Source: Rhynchonema sp. JSB1_4 (taxonomy: Eukaryota; Nematoda; Chromadorea; Monhysterida; Xyalidae). From it: a DNA stretch of 64,000 nt. The notes under the pieces were generated by a model. It was not told the origin of the DNA. It ran no database searches and saw only the letters and a program-made list of their open reading frames with translations. Shown here one piece after another: positions 46,001 to 57,967 of this stretch. The DNA lies in the NCBI GenBank assembly GCA_030248065.1, contig JASAMV010004292.1, forward strand, positions 1 to 64,000, given 5' to 3'. Made by a program: the position numbers and the translations under genes. How positions within the stretch are numbered: the stretch's first letter is position 1; every line of letters begins with the position of its first letter.

Positions 46001-49000
46001 CCACACGCTTTATTGCGTTCCTTCGGCTTCCATCTTCATTCAGAACACAACTTCTTGACTGTTTTTGGGTTAAATTAAACAAGCGTCATGGATCGTCGGC
46101 TCATTGGATATGCTTCTGACCCGGAATAACCAATCAAACTTGGGTGTCTCAATGTGAGAAACATACAAACACTGGCGACGCAAGCACGAATCGGCCTGGG
46201 AAATTTGCGTCCACAAGTCGAGCTGATGTTTCCAAATCTCGTCGGTCAAAAATGAAGGAATGAATGATTCGATGGCAAACCGACCCTTTATAGTCCTCAC
46301 GCGAAGGGGGATTATGAAATTTTACAATGTGGAATTCACATTCGTGTTATGTCAAATCCAATGGGCATGTGTGTACACTTGTTGATAGAGACAAGAATAA
46401 TTCTTGTCTTTCGTATCAGCAACCATGCATAGATACCCGGCCAGCTGATTACAGCAAAACGTCATTCTCGTTTAAAACATCAGCACACAACCTGGAATCA
46501 CTCGTCCATGAATTACTCCTTTGGTTCAACTTCCAGCCGCCCCAATAATACCCTGCTGACCGTTCAAATCTAGTGTCACTCATAAGCATATATTAGCGCA
46601 GTCCTCTTGTGTCACGCATGGCCCATTGACACTGCTGTGCACTGCGATTAAGAAGCCGTAGTTGTTTGAGCTATACATACATTTCTTTATTTGAGGATTG
46701 CACAACATCAACCCCCAAAGCACCCACCCCGTCCACGTGCCCAATCTGCGCGCAACCCGATTCCCCGTCGCATTTCGCTTCAATTCACGACCCTACCGAT
46801 AAGACGATGCAGTGCGCACTATGTGAACAGGTTCCTGTTTGTTCCAGACCCACGGGTTGCTGTTTTGTTCTTTTTCTTTTGTTTTTTCCTTGTGCAAAAA
46901 GACGGCGATGGGCATGATGTGAAAAATGTGCAACAAATTGTGCCGCGCACATGTTGCAGGCCTACTTTCGCAATTGGTCCGAAGTGCAAATGCACGTGCA
47001 ACAATTTCACAAGGAGGAACGACCTCGGATCATTCCCACGAGTGGAAACGAGCTGAAATCGTACCAGAAGCAAGTCGTAGATCAAACGCAAATTCAGTCA
47101 ACTGCTTCTCAAACAGAGGTATGTGTTTTTCACCCATTTTCGATTTCGCCATCGTAATTTTACGTTTCAAGACTCAAATTTTCGTCCTTAGGGCGCCCTT
47201 AGTCATAGTGGAAAATGGAAATGGAAATGAAAAAAAAATCTATACATGTATGTCTAAGTTTTCCATTTCCACTTTCCAATATGACTAAGGGAATACTGGA
47301 AAATGGAAAATGGAAATGAATAAAAACGTTTTCTGTGTGAAATCTGACCAATCAGCGGCCGAGAATTGAGTGGAACAGAAATTGTTTTTGTCACATGTCA
47401 AAACATGACTGCTGCAGGAAATGTTTTATTTCATTGCCATTTTCCACAATGACTAAGGGCCACCTTAGGAAGAAAGCAGTCAATTGCATCATGGCTTGAA
47501 GCACCCGTTTTTGAGTTGCAGTACATGATGAGAATCTTTGGAATTGCACAAAATGCGGCTGGTCTTGTCAATAAACAACGAGAATACATTCAGGTGGCCG
47601 CCGAAAACGTGGGTGGGAAACCAATTTGTGAAGTGTGCTCATTTCCAATGCGTGGCGCGGGCGCACACGACATTCGACACGATCCGACTAACAAAAAGTA
47701 CCGATGCAGCGTCTGTCCCCGGACTTACTTCAGAGTTTGTAGTGATGCCCGAAAGCACAGTCGGCTGGATCATCACAACGCAAAGGCAGAAGTGATCAAT
47801 GTATGTACGTTTTTGTGATCAGTTATATGAAAAGTGTTGCGACATGCAGAGATTGTTACCATAGCTTTGATACTGGACTTCACTTATACACTTGGGTTTT
47901 GCTGCTTACGGCGCCCCAGAAGAAAAGAAGAAACTGCCATATTCCACTGTATGCACAAGCACAAGTTCGCGCCTGGGCGATGCCTGGTTTGTTCCCGTGC
48001 TTAAGAAGAACCGGTCATGTGCCAACGTTTTGGCGGACATTGTTTTTATATAAAACGTCTATGCCTTAAAATCAACGAGCCGGACATGTCAATGCGTGCA
48101 CTGGTTGCACATTGGATTGCACTTGTACACTGCGCGTGTGTAAGACTGCGTGTAACACTGAGTGCATTGCAATAATAGGGTTTTCTTAAGTACGGGAACC
48201 GCTGAGGCACGGACTTGTACACACCGAGGACTTTTTCCAGATGAAATTCAATCGAGTGGTGAGCAACGAAAACGTGTGCCAAACGTGTACTCGAACGGTT
48301 TCGAACCTGAAACTGCACGCCGGTCGACACGATCCGACCGATAAGCGATATGAATGCAGATGGTGCGCGCGAACATATTTCAAGCATCGCTACGAGGGTG
48401 AGCGGCACGCAAAACGATGTCATCGACGACAGGGTGGCGACAGCATTGTGCAACTGGCGGTCAACGTTCAAGCCAACAAACTGCAAGACAAGGTTCACAT
48501 CAAAACACAGTTGATGCGTTCGAGAGTGCATTACAAGAAGAAGCCTCACAAATGTGCCGTCTGCGGTGCGCCAATGTCGACCCCAAACCTGCACGACAAC
48601 ATACACAATGCCAACAACAAACGCTACCAGTGCACCGTGTGTGTGCGCACGTACTTTCACAAGTTGACTGCCGTCCGTGCACATCACAGACTTCGACACG
48701 GCTACAGTTCGAAAGTCAAATACCGCAAGCTGGTCACCGGGCAATCGTTCGACATCACAGACATGCCTGTGTCAACAACCAACAAGCACAAATGCAGAGT
48801 GTGCGCCAAACCTATCAGGTGAACTTACAACTGCACTCTCAATGCCTATGTTCTGTTGATGTTTCAGAATCTCAAAATTGACCGACATCAGGCATGGTGG
48901 CCGGTCCGGCTTTGCCTTGGTCATTTCACGTTCTTGCGCATTTCGGAACTACTAAAGCTCGCGGCCACCCCCTGAAACTACCGTAATCCTTAACCTACCG

Positions 49001-50759
49001 TAACCAAACTTCAGTCACGTTACCTACAGACCCACACACACCCCCTTGTGCAATTTCAGTCGAATCGGTCAACCGAATCGGCCACGGCCGATCGCCATCG
49101 GAGGTATCGGGGCAAATTTTCAAAGTTGCTCGAAATTAAACATTAGCACCTCTATCATGTTCAGAATTTCACGCTGAATCCAAAAATGTTAGTCTCATTG
49201 AAATCAGATCACGCACGAAAACTTTACAGCGTGTGTTACATGTGAACAGCAAGCGGCTTGATATTCTGCCAACACGCCAACCAATCAGCGACCAGCACAG
49301 GCAGTGGTGACCTTGGGTGTGGTGTGCGCACTGCCTGTTGTGACTGTATGTGCACTGTGTGTTGCATGTTGTTATACCATGCTGCTGAGTTACCAACCCC
49401 ACCTTTGGTCTGCGGACCACTTACCCAAACCCAACGGCCCTCTTCAGGGCCACCCAGTCCAACCATGAGTTGTTGCTATGGGCAACAAATGCATGATACG
49501 CATGATACACACATGATGTCACACTTACTAACATATCTTTTTTGTTCGTCGTCGGATTTTAATGAGACTAACATTTTTGGATTCAGCGTGAAATTCTGAA
49601 CATGATAGAGGTGCTAATGTTTAATTTCGAGCAACTTTGAAAATTTGCCCCGATACCTCCGATGGCGATCGGCCGTGGCCGATTCGGTTGACCGATTTGA
49701 CTGAAATTGCACAAGGGGGTGTGTGTGGGTCTGTAGGTCACGTGACTGAAGTTTGGTTACGGTAGGTCGAGGATTACGGTAGTTTCAGGGGGGTGGCCGC
49801 GAGCTTTAGTAGTTCCCGCATTTCGAGATTTACCAATACCGCATACTCCCGCCAACCGATGATAAGCTTCAGGCTGTTCGAAATTTAAATCTCGAACTAC
49901 ATACGTACCATAAGGTGAGAATGACCAAACAACTTTGATACCGATTTATAATTTTTCCAAGACATCCGTCACAACACGACACCTTGCACAACCCTATTAA
50001 CAAGACGCGCAAATGCACAATGTGTACTGAAACGTACTTTTCGAATGGCACACAAGCCGTGCAGCACCGTCTCCGCTATCATAGCAACGACAAAACTGCC
50101 ATAGTGTTGGTACGTTTGCGCCTGAAACATTTACAGCTTGCTTACCGTGTGTGCCCTGATTTCTCAAAGACTACTGTCATAAAAAACTTAAACCACGACC
50201 ATTCAAATTGAACTTCGTGCCTTCTGTTTCTGAAGCTCAGGATTAGACCGGAGATAAAACGCGCCCAAGCTCAACATTTGGACCCTTCGAAAACGTTAGA
50301 GACTAAATTATGTAGTCAGATCAGATCTGCTCCCGCATCGGATCGAATACCATCGCACCCAAACTTCAGCTGTCCACCAACGACATCATTGTCGGACCCA
50401 GATCAACCAAACGTGCCAAAATCGATCATTCCCCGACATCGACGGACCCCGACAAACCGGCCTTAGACTTGGAGGATGACCTGCCCTTGTCACGGTTCGT
50501 GCCGAAACGCAGGTCAAAGCCGCCCAATCGGCTATGTCCAATTTGCAATCGGTACACAGGCGGTGCACATAGGGGCATGCACGATCCGACCGACAAACAG
50601 TTACAGTGCACCATTTGTCCCGAAACGTATCTGAAAACGTACAGTCATTCGTACGACCACGTCAGACGCCATCACAACGGATCCAACGTTCAGACGATTA
50701 TGAGAAAATTGGTGGGTCACGGACAGAAGACGGCTACAAGTTCTAGAAATCAGCGTTAG
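43042..50759 (+). CDS. Multi-C2H2 zinc-finger protein, HDPTDK-linker family, gene 1
   Basis: Exons: 43042-43151, 43323-43401, 43602-43749, 43864-about 43996, 44151-44290, 45273-45491, 45625-45858, 46696-46830, 46960-47118, 47594 (or 47525)-47800, 48241-48818, 49962-50109, 50370-50759 (TAG). The N-terminus has CPFDECHAPFSAEHDMRAHL and CTTAFPTEQRFFDHNKKHH fingers. Finger pairs of the form C-x2-C...H-x3-HDPTDK-x3-C-x2-C...H-x3-4-H follow, one pair per exon. Exons 6 and 7 are duplicates (both with ADSHMKRHHVGVEGA). Several fingers are split by introns. Acidic and Pro-rich linkers (KVKLEPVSP) lie between. It is a likely nuclear DNA- or RNA-binding protein; the target is unknown. A CTTCAG acceptor lies 12 bases before the ATG, and AATAAA at about 51316. 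Confidence 0.85.
47191..47465. mobile_element. MITE with GGGCGCCCTTAGTCAT end
   Basis: Inverted ends GGGCGCCCTTAGTCATAGTGG / CCACAATGACTAAGGGCCACC (imperfect). A TTA target duplication lies at 47188-47190 and 47466-47468. The interior is rich in GGAAAATGGAAATGG. It is shared with 1208-1438. It lies in an intron of zinc-finger gene 1. Confidence 0.8.
48945..49816. mobile_element. Long-TIR fold-back element (8- or 9-bp target duplication)
   Basis: Terminal inverted repeats of about 260 bp start GGAACTACTAAAGCTCGCGG. They are nearly identical, with a spacer of about 350 bp. The flanks CGCATTTC (48937-48944, 49817-49824) are duplicated and extend to a ninth base if one terminal G is counted as target. 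Long TIRs with a 9-bp duplication suggest Mutator-like; 8 bp suggests hAT. It lies in the intron between two finger exons of gene 1, next to a CxxC/HxxH split. Confidence 0.75.
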
Positions 50760-51466
50760 TCGTGTTTGTGATCATGTGCATACCGGATTCACCTACACGT
50801 CATTATGGTTATCATAGCATCAAAACAAAATTAGTATTCATTGGGTCGAGGCACTGTAGTAATGTGCTTCTTGGTTGCCAGTTGCGTGTGACCTACTACT
50901 TTTCACAAGCGAGCGATGCATTCGGGCATCGTCAGTGCGAATGCAGAACCAGTGTTTGGAACGTGTCTAAATCTTGTTTCCTTTCAGTCCATCGACATCA
51001 CCGCCGTCTCATTCGACAATCGGCAACCAGTCATACACCAGCAATGAAACGTCACGCAATGACGATAACAACGATTCCTCGTTTCCGCTTATTTCTAATT
51101 GGTGGGAAGTAAACGGATCATGGTTTGATCAAAATCAATGTTTGGCAATATTATGTTCTTCTGTTATACTGTATGTCACTGAAAACTGCACTTTTTGAAT
51201 TCCACAATACTTGTGCAACCTCTTGTCACTATTATTTCTTCATTATTTTATCAGCATAATTATCAACCATGACAGTTGATTCACACAAGGGTATACTAAA
51301 ATCGTGCAGTCAATAAAATCTAAATAAACCTATAAATTCTGTATTTCGTTCCATGAGCGTGAACCTCGCTCAGGCGCATCTGCTTGCTATTTCTGGCATT
51401 TTGTTATTTTTCGATGTTCCCTGTGATTGTATTACTCTATTCAGGATATATTTTCTGGAGCTCGAA

Positions 51467-54400
51467 ATGTTTGTTTGCCCGTGTGACGAGTGTTTCGCGT
51501 CTTTGCCCACCGATGCCGATATGCGGGCACATTTGGCTGTGGTCCATTGCAACAACTACAGACCGTACACCTGTAAACGGTGGGTGCACAATCATAATGT
51601 TGTTGGATTTGGTCACTCTTGTTATCGTACCCATTGGTTTGGTGTTCATCCAAAGGACAGCCAATTTGCTGAAGCTTGATTGGAATGTCAGAAAAGTTTT
51701 GCGAGTTTCCAACAGTAGGTTTTTTTCATTGGCTAAAATTTCCGTTTTAATTGGTTCTTTTTTTTATCATGCCCACTAGAATGCAATGGAATCAGTCGGT
51801 CTTTATTCGATTGTCTGTGGCTATTACAACTTATATGGGATACCTTTTTGCAGTTGCACGAATGCGTTTCCCACCGAACAGCGTTTTATCGATCACTACC
51901 ACAAACAACATCCCGACTGCTTGGATTTTGAGGTGGGTCCTGAAATTTTGGCCACAAAAAATTGGCAAAAATGAAAGTTTGTATTGAATTTCATTTTGTG
52001 CAGGGTGAAGTCGTATTCAACTCCACGGCCATGACCAAACTGGGGCAACTCGAACTACAATGTCGGCAACAATCAAAGAAACCGACGGCCCCTGTGCGAC
52101 CACAAGACGAAAAGGTGCGCATTTGTAAATGTTGCAATGTCTACAGCTATTACCGGTAGTGCTATACGCGTAAGCAATTGTAGAAACGCGATCAACACGA
52201 CTAAATGTCGGTTCTGCTTTGGGAGGCTCAACATCTGGTGGGCGTACCTTGCTTATATGCTCGTAGCTGACAAAGTTTGACACTGACGATGTCCATGCGC
52301 ACCAGCAGTGAAATAGGCATGTGTTTCACACAGGTCATTGACCGTTCTGCGTTGAATGAGGATCTCCAATCTGCCATCGATCAGTTCAACGGTCGCACAA
52401 TGCCCATGACACAGGATATGCCATGTTAGATAGAACCCATTTCGATTTTTGTTTTTTATTTCTCCTTCAAGGATCCATTATATCTGCCATCCGATCAACA
52501 TCAATTCCCATTTGCATCATTTCTTTCAGTCTCAGTCGACAGCACATCAAACCGCCATAATCCCACGCTCGTCAGCGAATCAGTGACGAAATCGGAGCCA
52601 ATTGATGCGGATGAGGCGATCGAACCAGGTGGATATTTTCATGTTCATTTATGTCCAAACGTTTCATTGAAGTACAGTTCCAGGTGCAATTCTTGGCTGA
52701 AAGTTGAAGTCGCGTACATGCGCGTGCACGCGACTTCCTTGGTGCTAAAACATAGGCAGTGCACGCCAGCGCACGCGCAATAGTCCGCGTGCACGCGCGT
52801 GCAGGCGAAGTTACTTCGATTTTTCCCTATACTTTGTACTGTTTCGCACGCGCGTGCACGCGACTTCAACTTTCAGCCCAGAATCGCACCCGGTACTGTA
52901 GACCAGTTGTACGTTCAGCTGTCGACCGCGCACCTGCTGATCAGCCAGATATTCCATCACAAATTCGGTCACAGGGTGCCGGCCGCTCACGCGACTCTGG
53001 CCAATCATTGACGAACTGTTTGACAAAGCTGTCAAACATGGTCAGAATATTTTGGATGTTCTGCCATTTTATGAAAATGCTCGCTTCAAACAAACCAAAT
53101 CAATAATATTTCCAGAGCGAGCAGAGTGTATCAAATATTGAAACATCGTGTGCCGAAACCCAACCGCCTGCCAAACGAGCTCGACGCGAGTCGGTGAGAC
53201 TTCGATCTTTGGATAGACAATCGGTTGGGCCGAAATCTAGTTCAGTGGTTAGTGTGACATTTCACATTTATACTGATGCCAACCTGTGTTCTTTTGAAAA
53301 ATGTCATATTTACTTGTTGTTTCATCGCAATATAAACGCAGGTCGATGTTTCAAGCAAGCCCTCCTGCACGCTGTGTGGTTTGCCATCCAATGCCAAGCA
53401 CGCGATCGCACATGACCCAACTGGCAAAATACTGCAATGCTCGATTTGCATCGAAATCTACTTTCCGAGCCGAAATGCGGCCGATTGTCACATGCGAAAA
53501 TATCACAAAGACGTAAAGGGTGCAGTGCCGGTGCCGTTCACTGACGAGTGGAGCGGTGGACAGGTTGGTGCACTGAGGAGGACTGGTGCACCATTGGAAC
53601 AAAATTATGAAGAACTAGATAATCCCGCCAGACGACGAGGAATGGAACATACATAGCTGCTATTTGACGATGTGTTTTTACAGCAATATGAACCATAGTT
53701 GCCTTTTTGACATGCTTGTACATACATAGATGCGTGTGCACCAGGTCCTCAGCATTGCGATTGCACCAAATAACATCATTTTCAATGAACTGTTGATTGA
53801 AATCTTCCATGTAAAACTAAGCAGCCGTAATTGTTTGAGCTACATTTCTTTGTTTGAGGATTGCACAACGCCAACCCCCAAAGCACCCACCCCGTCCACG
53901 TGCCCAGTCTGCGCGCAGCCCGATTCCCCGTCGCATTTCGCATCGATCCACGATCCGACCGATAAAACGATGCAGTGCTCACAATGTGAACAGGTATGGA
54001 CTGATTTGCTGAGGTCTGGTGCTGTATACATGCTTCGCCATAGCAAGTTTTGCCCCATTCATAGGTGTACTTCCGAAGGTGGCCCGAAGTGCAAACCCAC
54101 ATCGAGTTGCACCATCCGCTTGTTAGGCCCCTTATTGTGCCGAGTCTGTCCTTGATCACCCGCAAACGCCTGATCCTTGAAACGGAACCAATTCAGGTGG
54201 CCCCTGGTCCATTTCAAGAAAACGATAACCAGGTTGCGATGGGGCTTTTTTATTTGGACTGTGACTATTCAACCGTCGTGAAATAATTTTCACATCCGCA
54301 GCTCGCTCGCACTGCAACGACAAGCACCGCGGCCAATGGTGCCACAAGAACAGCTATAAAGCAGGTGAAACGTCGTGCCGATACCAGATACGAATGCAGC

Positions 54401-56370
54401 GAGTGCCATGAAACATTTGGCCATGGCGGCACTGGCAAACGGCACGTGCGCAAATGTGGCCCATCGGCCAAACTACTTAATGTGCGTGTTGGGCTCCTAT
54501 GCATTTTATGATAGGCGACAGTAGCAGGACTCGGAGACACCGATGGCAATCGACATGATCGTTTTCAAGAAAGCTCACACACATTTTTACGTTCTTGCTT
54601 CCCTGACCATGCGTGTCATGCGCAAAACAAAATGGTTCGGGCAGTTACTGACTGCATTCCTGTCACGTGAACGTCTACCTTGATGTTTTCAGCGGCGCAC
54701 CAAATACGAACTGGGAGACGTGCGAAATCGACATCGAGCTCGTGGCCCTACCCGCTCATCACTATCGTTTGTGTGCAAGACGTGCGGCCAATTGATGCCA
54801 ATTTCGCACGGCCACGATTCGCTGCATGATTCGACCGACAAACGATTCAAATGCAGTCTCTGCCCCGAGACGTACTTTCGCAATTTCTCTCGTGCGACAT
54901 CGCACAATCGTCGCTGTCACAAGGACAAGCCAAACTGCAATGTTATGGATGTGAAGGTGAGAAAAACTAAGTAACCAGTGCTTCTCGGATTGAAATATGT
55001 ACATAATAGGTTATGACATCAGCATTATGAGAACAATGGTTGAGTTTGCTTGTTGGCAGCAGGACTGGGTTCGTGCCCCAGTGGAAGAAAGCCATTTTTT
55101 GTTCACAAAGAATTTTGGATTGAACATGCGCTCCCCCTTGTCATTATGAGAGCCTATACATTTTTGTCAGTCATCTTGCAATCTCCAGATTAAGCGAGCG
55201 GTAACGGCTTTGGCAGTTCCAGACCCTAATTATTTTTCAGACCGGTTTGCCAGTCCAAAAGCGACCAAAAATGGCGTGCAGCAACAAATACGGCTGCAGT
55301 GTGTGCTCATCATTATTTTTCACCACGACCATCGGCCGCAAGCATATTGAAACATCAGCTCACCACCAGACGGCTGATCTGATCAACGTGCGCGTGGTAG
55401 ATACGCAGCTGGCTTTTTGATGCATTGTCAAATGGCATGAGGATGCTCGCTACTTGATATACATAGACCTTGTTTTTGTTATCATGCCCATTGACTCTCG
55501 GTGTGTTGCATTGACAAACCAGGCATTGGCCCCAGCTGATGTGGCCTACAGTAATATATTCCTACGCACAATTAAGATGGGGAAGCTGGTACCCGTACCG
55601 TACCTCATCAATGTTTCAGCTGCGTACGAATCGTCCCGTCGGTCACCCAGACAACAAAGTGATCACGTGCAAAATGTACCGACGACAGCCAACTAAACAG
55701 CTCGCACGAAAACACAAAGCGATGCACGATCTGGCCAACAAAACGCACACGTGCACAATTTGTCCAAAGACCTATTTTGCGCGCGCTCAATTGGGATACG
55801 CTCATGCACGCAGAATCCACTCGGGAACACCTGGCTGCATTGTCGAGTTGAGGGTAAGGGATGTTGTGTCGCAACTTGAACTCGACGAATATCTCTTATT
55901 GTCGGTGGTCGTACGATTGGGTGTCATTCACAGTCTACCTCATAAAATGTGTTGAAGCTCTGTCAATACAGTTATTATTTCTGACGAATTTATGGTTCCC
56001 AACAAGTAGTGAAGAGTGAATATTCGTCATCGTGATCGAAAATATCGCGTCACTGCGCAGGGGGTAAACTGTCTGTACTGTATTGCAGCCCAACCGTCAA
56101 CCGACACCCAGCAACCATCCCCCACCAGCGGTCAAACGCGCCAAACTTGAAGCACCAGCCAGCAACAACATACCCAAAAGCACATCTGACTCGGATGACG
56201 ACACCCCTCTGAGTCAACTGGTCACCGGGCCCCCAACACATTCCAAGACGTCGACGAAACCTCCCAACCTGGATTGTCTCAGGAGCGTCGCTGGTGACTC
56301 GCTGACCCCCCAGCCAGTGCAACACTCACACAAGGGGACATTGTCGTCGGTGAACGCAGCCAGCAGGTGA
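51467..56370 (+). CDS. Multi-C2H2 zinc-finger protein, HDPTDK-linker family, gene 2
   Basis: Fourteen exons: 51467-51579, 51854-51932, 52004-52114, 52334-52424, 52530-52642, 53116-53193, 53342-53563, 53859-53993, 54065-54196, 54302-54481, 54693-54956, 55241-55387, 55620-55853, 56089-56370 (TGA). All phases agree; about 726 aa. It is paralogous to gene 1 exon by exon: CPCDECFASLPTDADMRAHL; CTNAFPTEQRFIDHYHKQH; the GEVVFN exon; CTLCGLP with HDPTGK; CPVCAQPDSPSHF with HDPTDK, completed by the next exon. Exon 10 has one C2HC-like finger (CSECHETFGHGG...HVRKC). Exon 13 has lost the first CxxC. The last exon is acidic and finger-less, unlike gene 1. The exon 5 donor is chosen by phase. A TATTCAG acceptor lies 22 bases before the ATG, and AATAAA at about 56526. 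Confidence 0.85.
52675..52898. mobile_element. Tc1/mariner-type MITE
   Basis: Inverted ends CAGTTCCAGGTGCAATTCTT / complement of CAGTACCGGGTGCGATTCTG are flanked by TA on both sides. The inverted arms contain GGCTGAAAGTTGAAGTCGCG and GCGCGTGCACGCG. Non-coding, in an intron of zinc-finger gene 2. Confidence 0.8.
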
Positions 56371-56959
56371 GAAATCGCGCTTGGTGCAACCACGCTGACA
56401 CGGTTCTGTGAGTGTCAACAATTTTAATTTGTACAAAGTTAATGTTTATTTGTTAAACGTTTTGAACGTTTATTTCGTCTTCAGTAAGTACGGTCAGAAA
56501 CTCACCGCCTGAATGAACACTGATGATAATAAATATTCATAAGAATCAACTGATCACTGATTTGTCCAGCTTATTATTGTTCTGTTTCTTTAGCCAGGGA
56601 AATAACGATCCTCACAACGAATGATTCATTGATATTTAATGAGTTTCCAACCTGTTTCACAATGATATTTTGGAAATGGTTGAAACTTTCAGGAGATTTA
56701 TTTGTTTTTTTTTGACATCGGTATGTAAATTATATGATTCGATATTTTTGGCTGTGTCCTGTGAGCGTTTGTTGTGCGACAATTTTCATATCCAGTTTTT
56801 CGAACGATGAGATAAAAAATAAAATAATAATCGGCATAACTTTTGGTCAGTATGCTGCGGTTGTGATCCGCCAGAGCTGAATCAGTTACAGTTACCATTA
56901 AGTGGCCACTTGCCCACCATGGCAGCTTAACATTATCTTTGAAACCTCAGCTAATCAGC

Positions 56960-57061
56960 ATGTGTCCGTTTGACGAGTGCCAAGCGCCATTCGACACTGA
57001 GCACGACATGCGGGCACATTTGGCTGTGGTGCACTGTGACAGACCCCCACAAGCGCTCAAG
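56960..57061 (+). pseudogene. Orphan first exon of a zinc-finger gene copy
   Basis: An ATG-started frame with CPFDECQAPFDTEHDMRAHL and AVVHCD matches exon 1 of genes 1 and 2, preceded by CCTCAG 9 bases upstream. It ends ...QALK instead of the CKR junction. No CTTAFPTEQ-type second exon follows on this strand. It is a truncated copy or the start of an unseen gene. Confidence 0.6.
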
Positions 57062-57468
57062 GTGTATTTGTGACGGATATTTACGAATGTTGCTGTTGTG
57101 TTTTGATGTTTTCTTGAACAGTTTGCTAACAACGTACAAGCTGGCGCAATCGTGCTTTGTGAAAACAAAGAACACATTTTCACGCCGCTGGTTGCCTTTC
57201 AATCGTTCAGCAGCCGGAATCAACCAGCGAGAACTTGTTCCAGTGTTTAAACATTGGACACCATCATGGCTTGTCCTGACCAGAGTGTTCCAGTCCTTCC
57301 CTAAAACAGGGATGACAATAAAACAAACCTATCAAGGTGCTACGATATATTAAATATGAGACGTTCGTGCGACGCTTATTCTCATGAAACAAAAAACACC
57401 ATATATACAGTATTGAGGAACAATAATGGTACGGTTGTATTTTCATTCTGAGCAATTTTATAGTGCGG

Positions 57469-57621
57469 ATAAAGATGGCACTAATGATCATGTTAGTCTG
57501 TTTTGTTAGTCTGTTTTGTTAGTCTGTCGGCCTCAGTACTTAAGGATTTCAACGCTACAGCATGGGAAAAAAAACAGACTGACATCGACAGACTAACATG
57601 AGCACGATCCTATCTTTAACA
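57469..57621. repeat. Hairpin with repeated TTAGTCTGTTTTG
   Basis: GATAAAGATGGCACTAATGATC at the left is mirrored, imperfectly, by GATCCTATCTTTAAC at the right. Both arms contain CATGTTAGTCTG or its complement, and the left has three TTAGTCTG units. Probably a short fold-back MITE. Confidence 0.55.
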
Positions 57622-57967
57622 CTGTGTTTCGTTGTTCAAAGAAAATGGCTTTCATTATGCGATTTGAAAGTAAATTGGTTCCAGCAACCGATAACGGCAA
57701 ATCATTTTGCACATAGCAGTGTGTAAAAATGGAAAATGCGCACCATATTGTTTCGCTATTTGTGTTTCTTACCGGTGAAACTTTTGCTTACCCGCTGAAT
57801 GTATTGTGTGTTTGGCGGACACGAATTGCGCCTGGATCTGGCGCTGTTTTGGCAGTGAAATTTGTGGATGCAATTCACTGTCCATATCCTACTTATTTTT
57901 TAGGCTTTGCCTTAGGCTTACGAACCGAATTCTGGCCCTATTTGGCGCTGGTTTGGCAGTGAAATTT

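Noticed and set aside
52900..53110. Possible extra coding exon between exons 5 and 6 of zinc-finger gene 2
   Set aside because: Two frames look partly protein-like but need a frameshift, and the phase-0 join 52642 to 53116 works without them.
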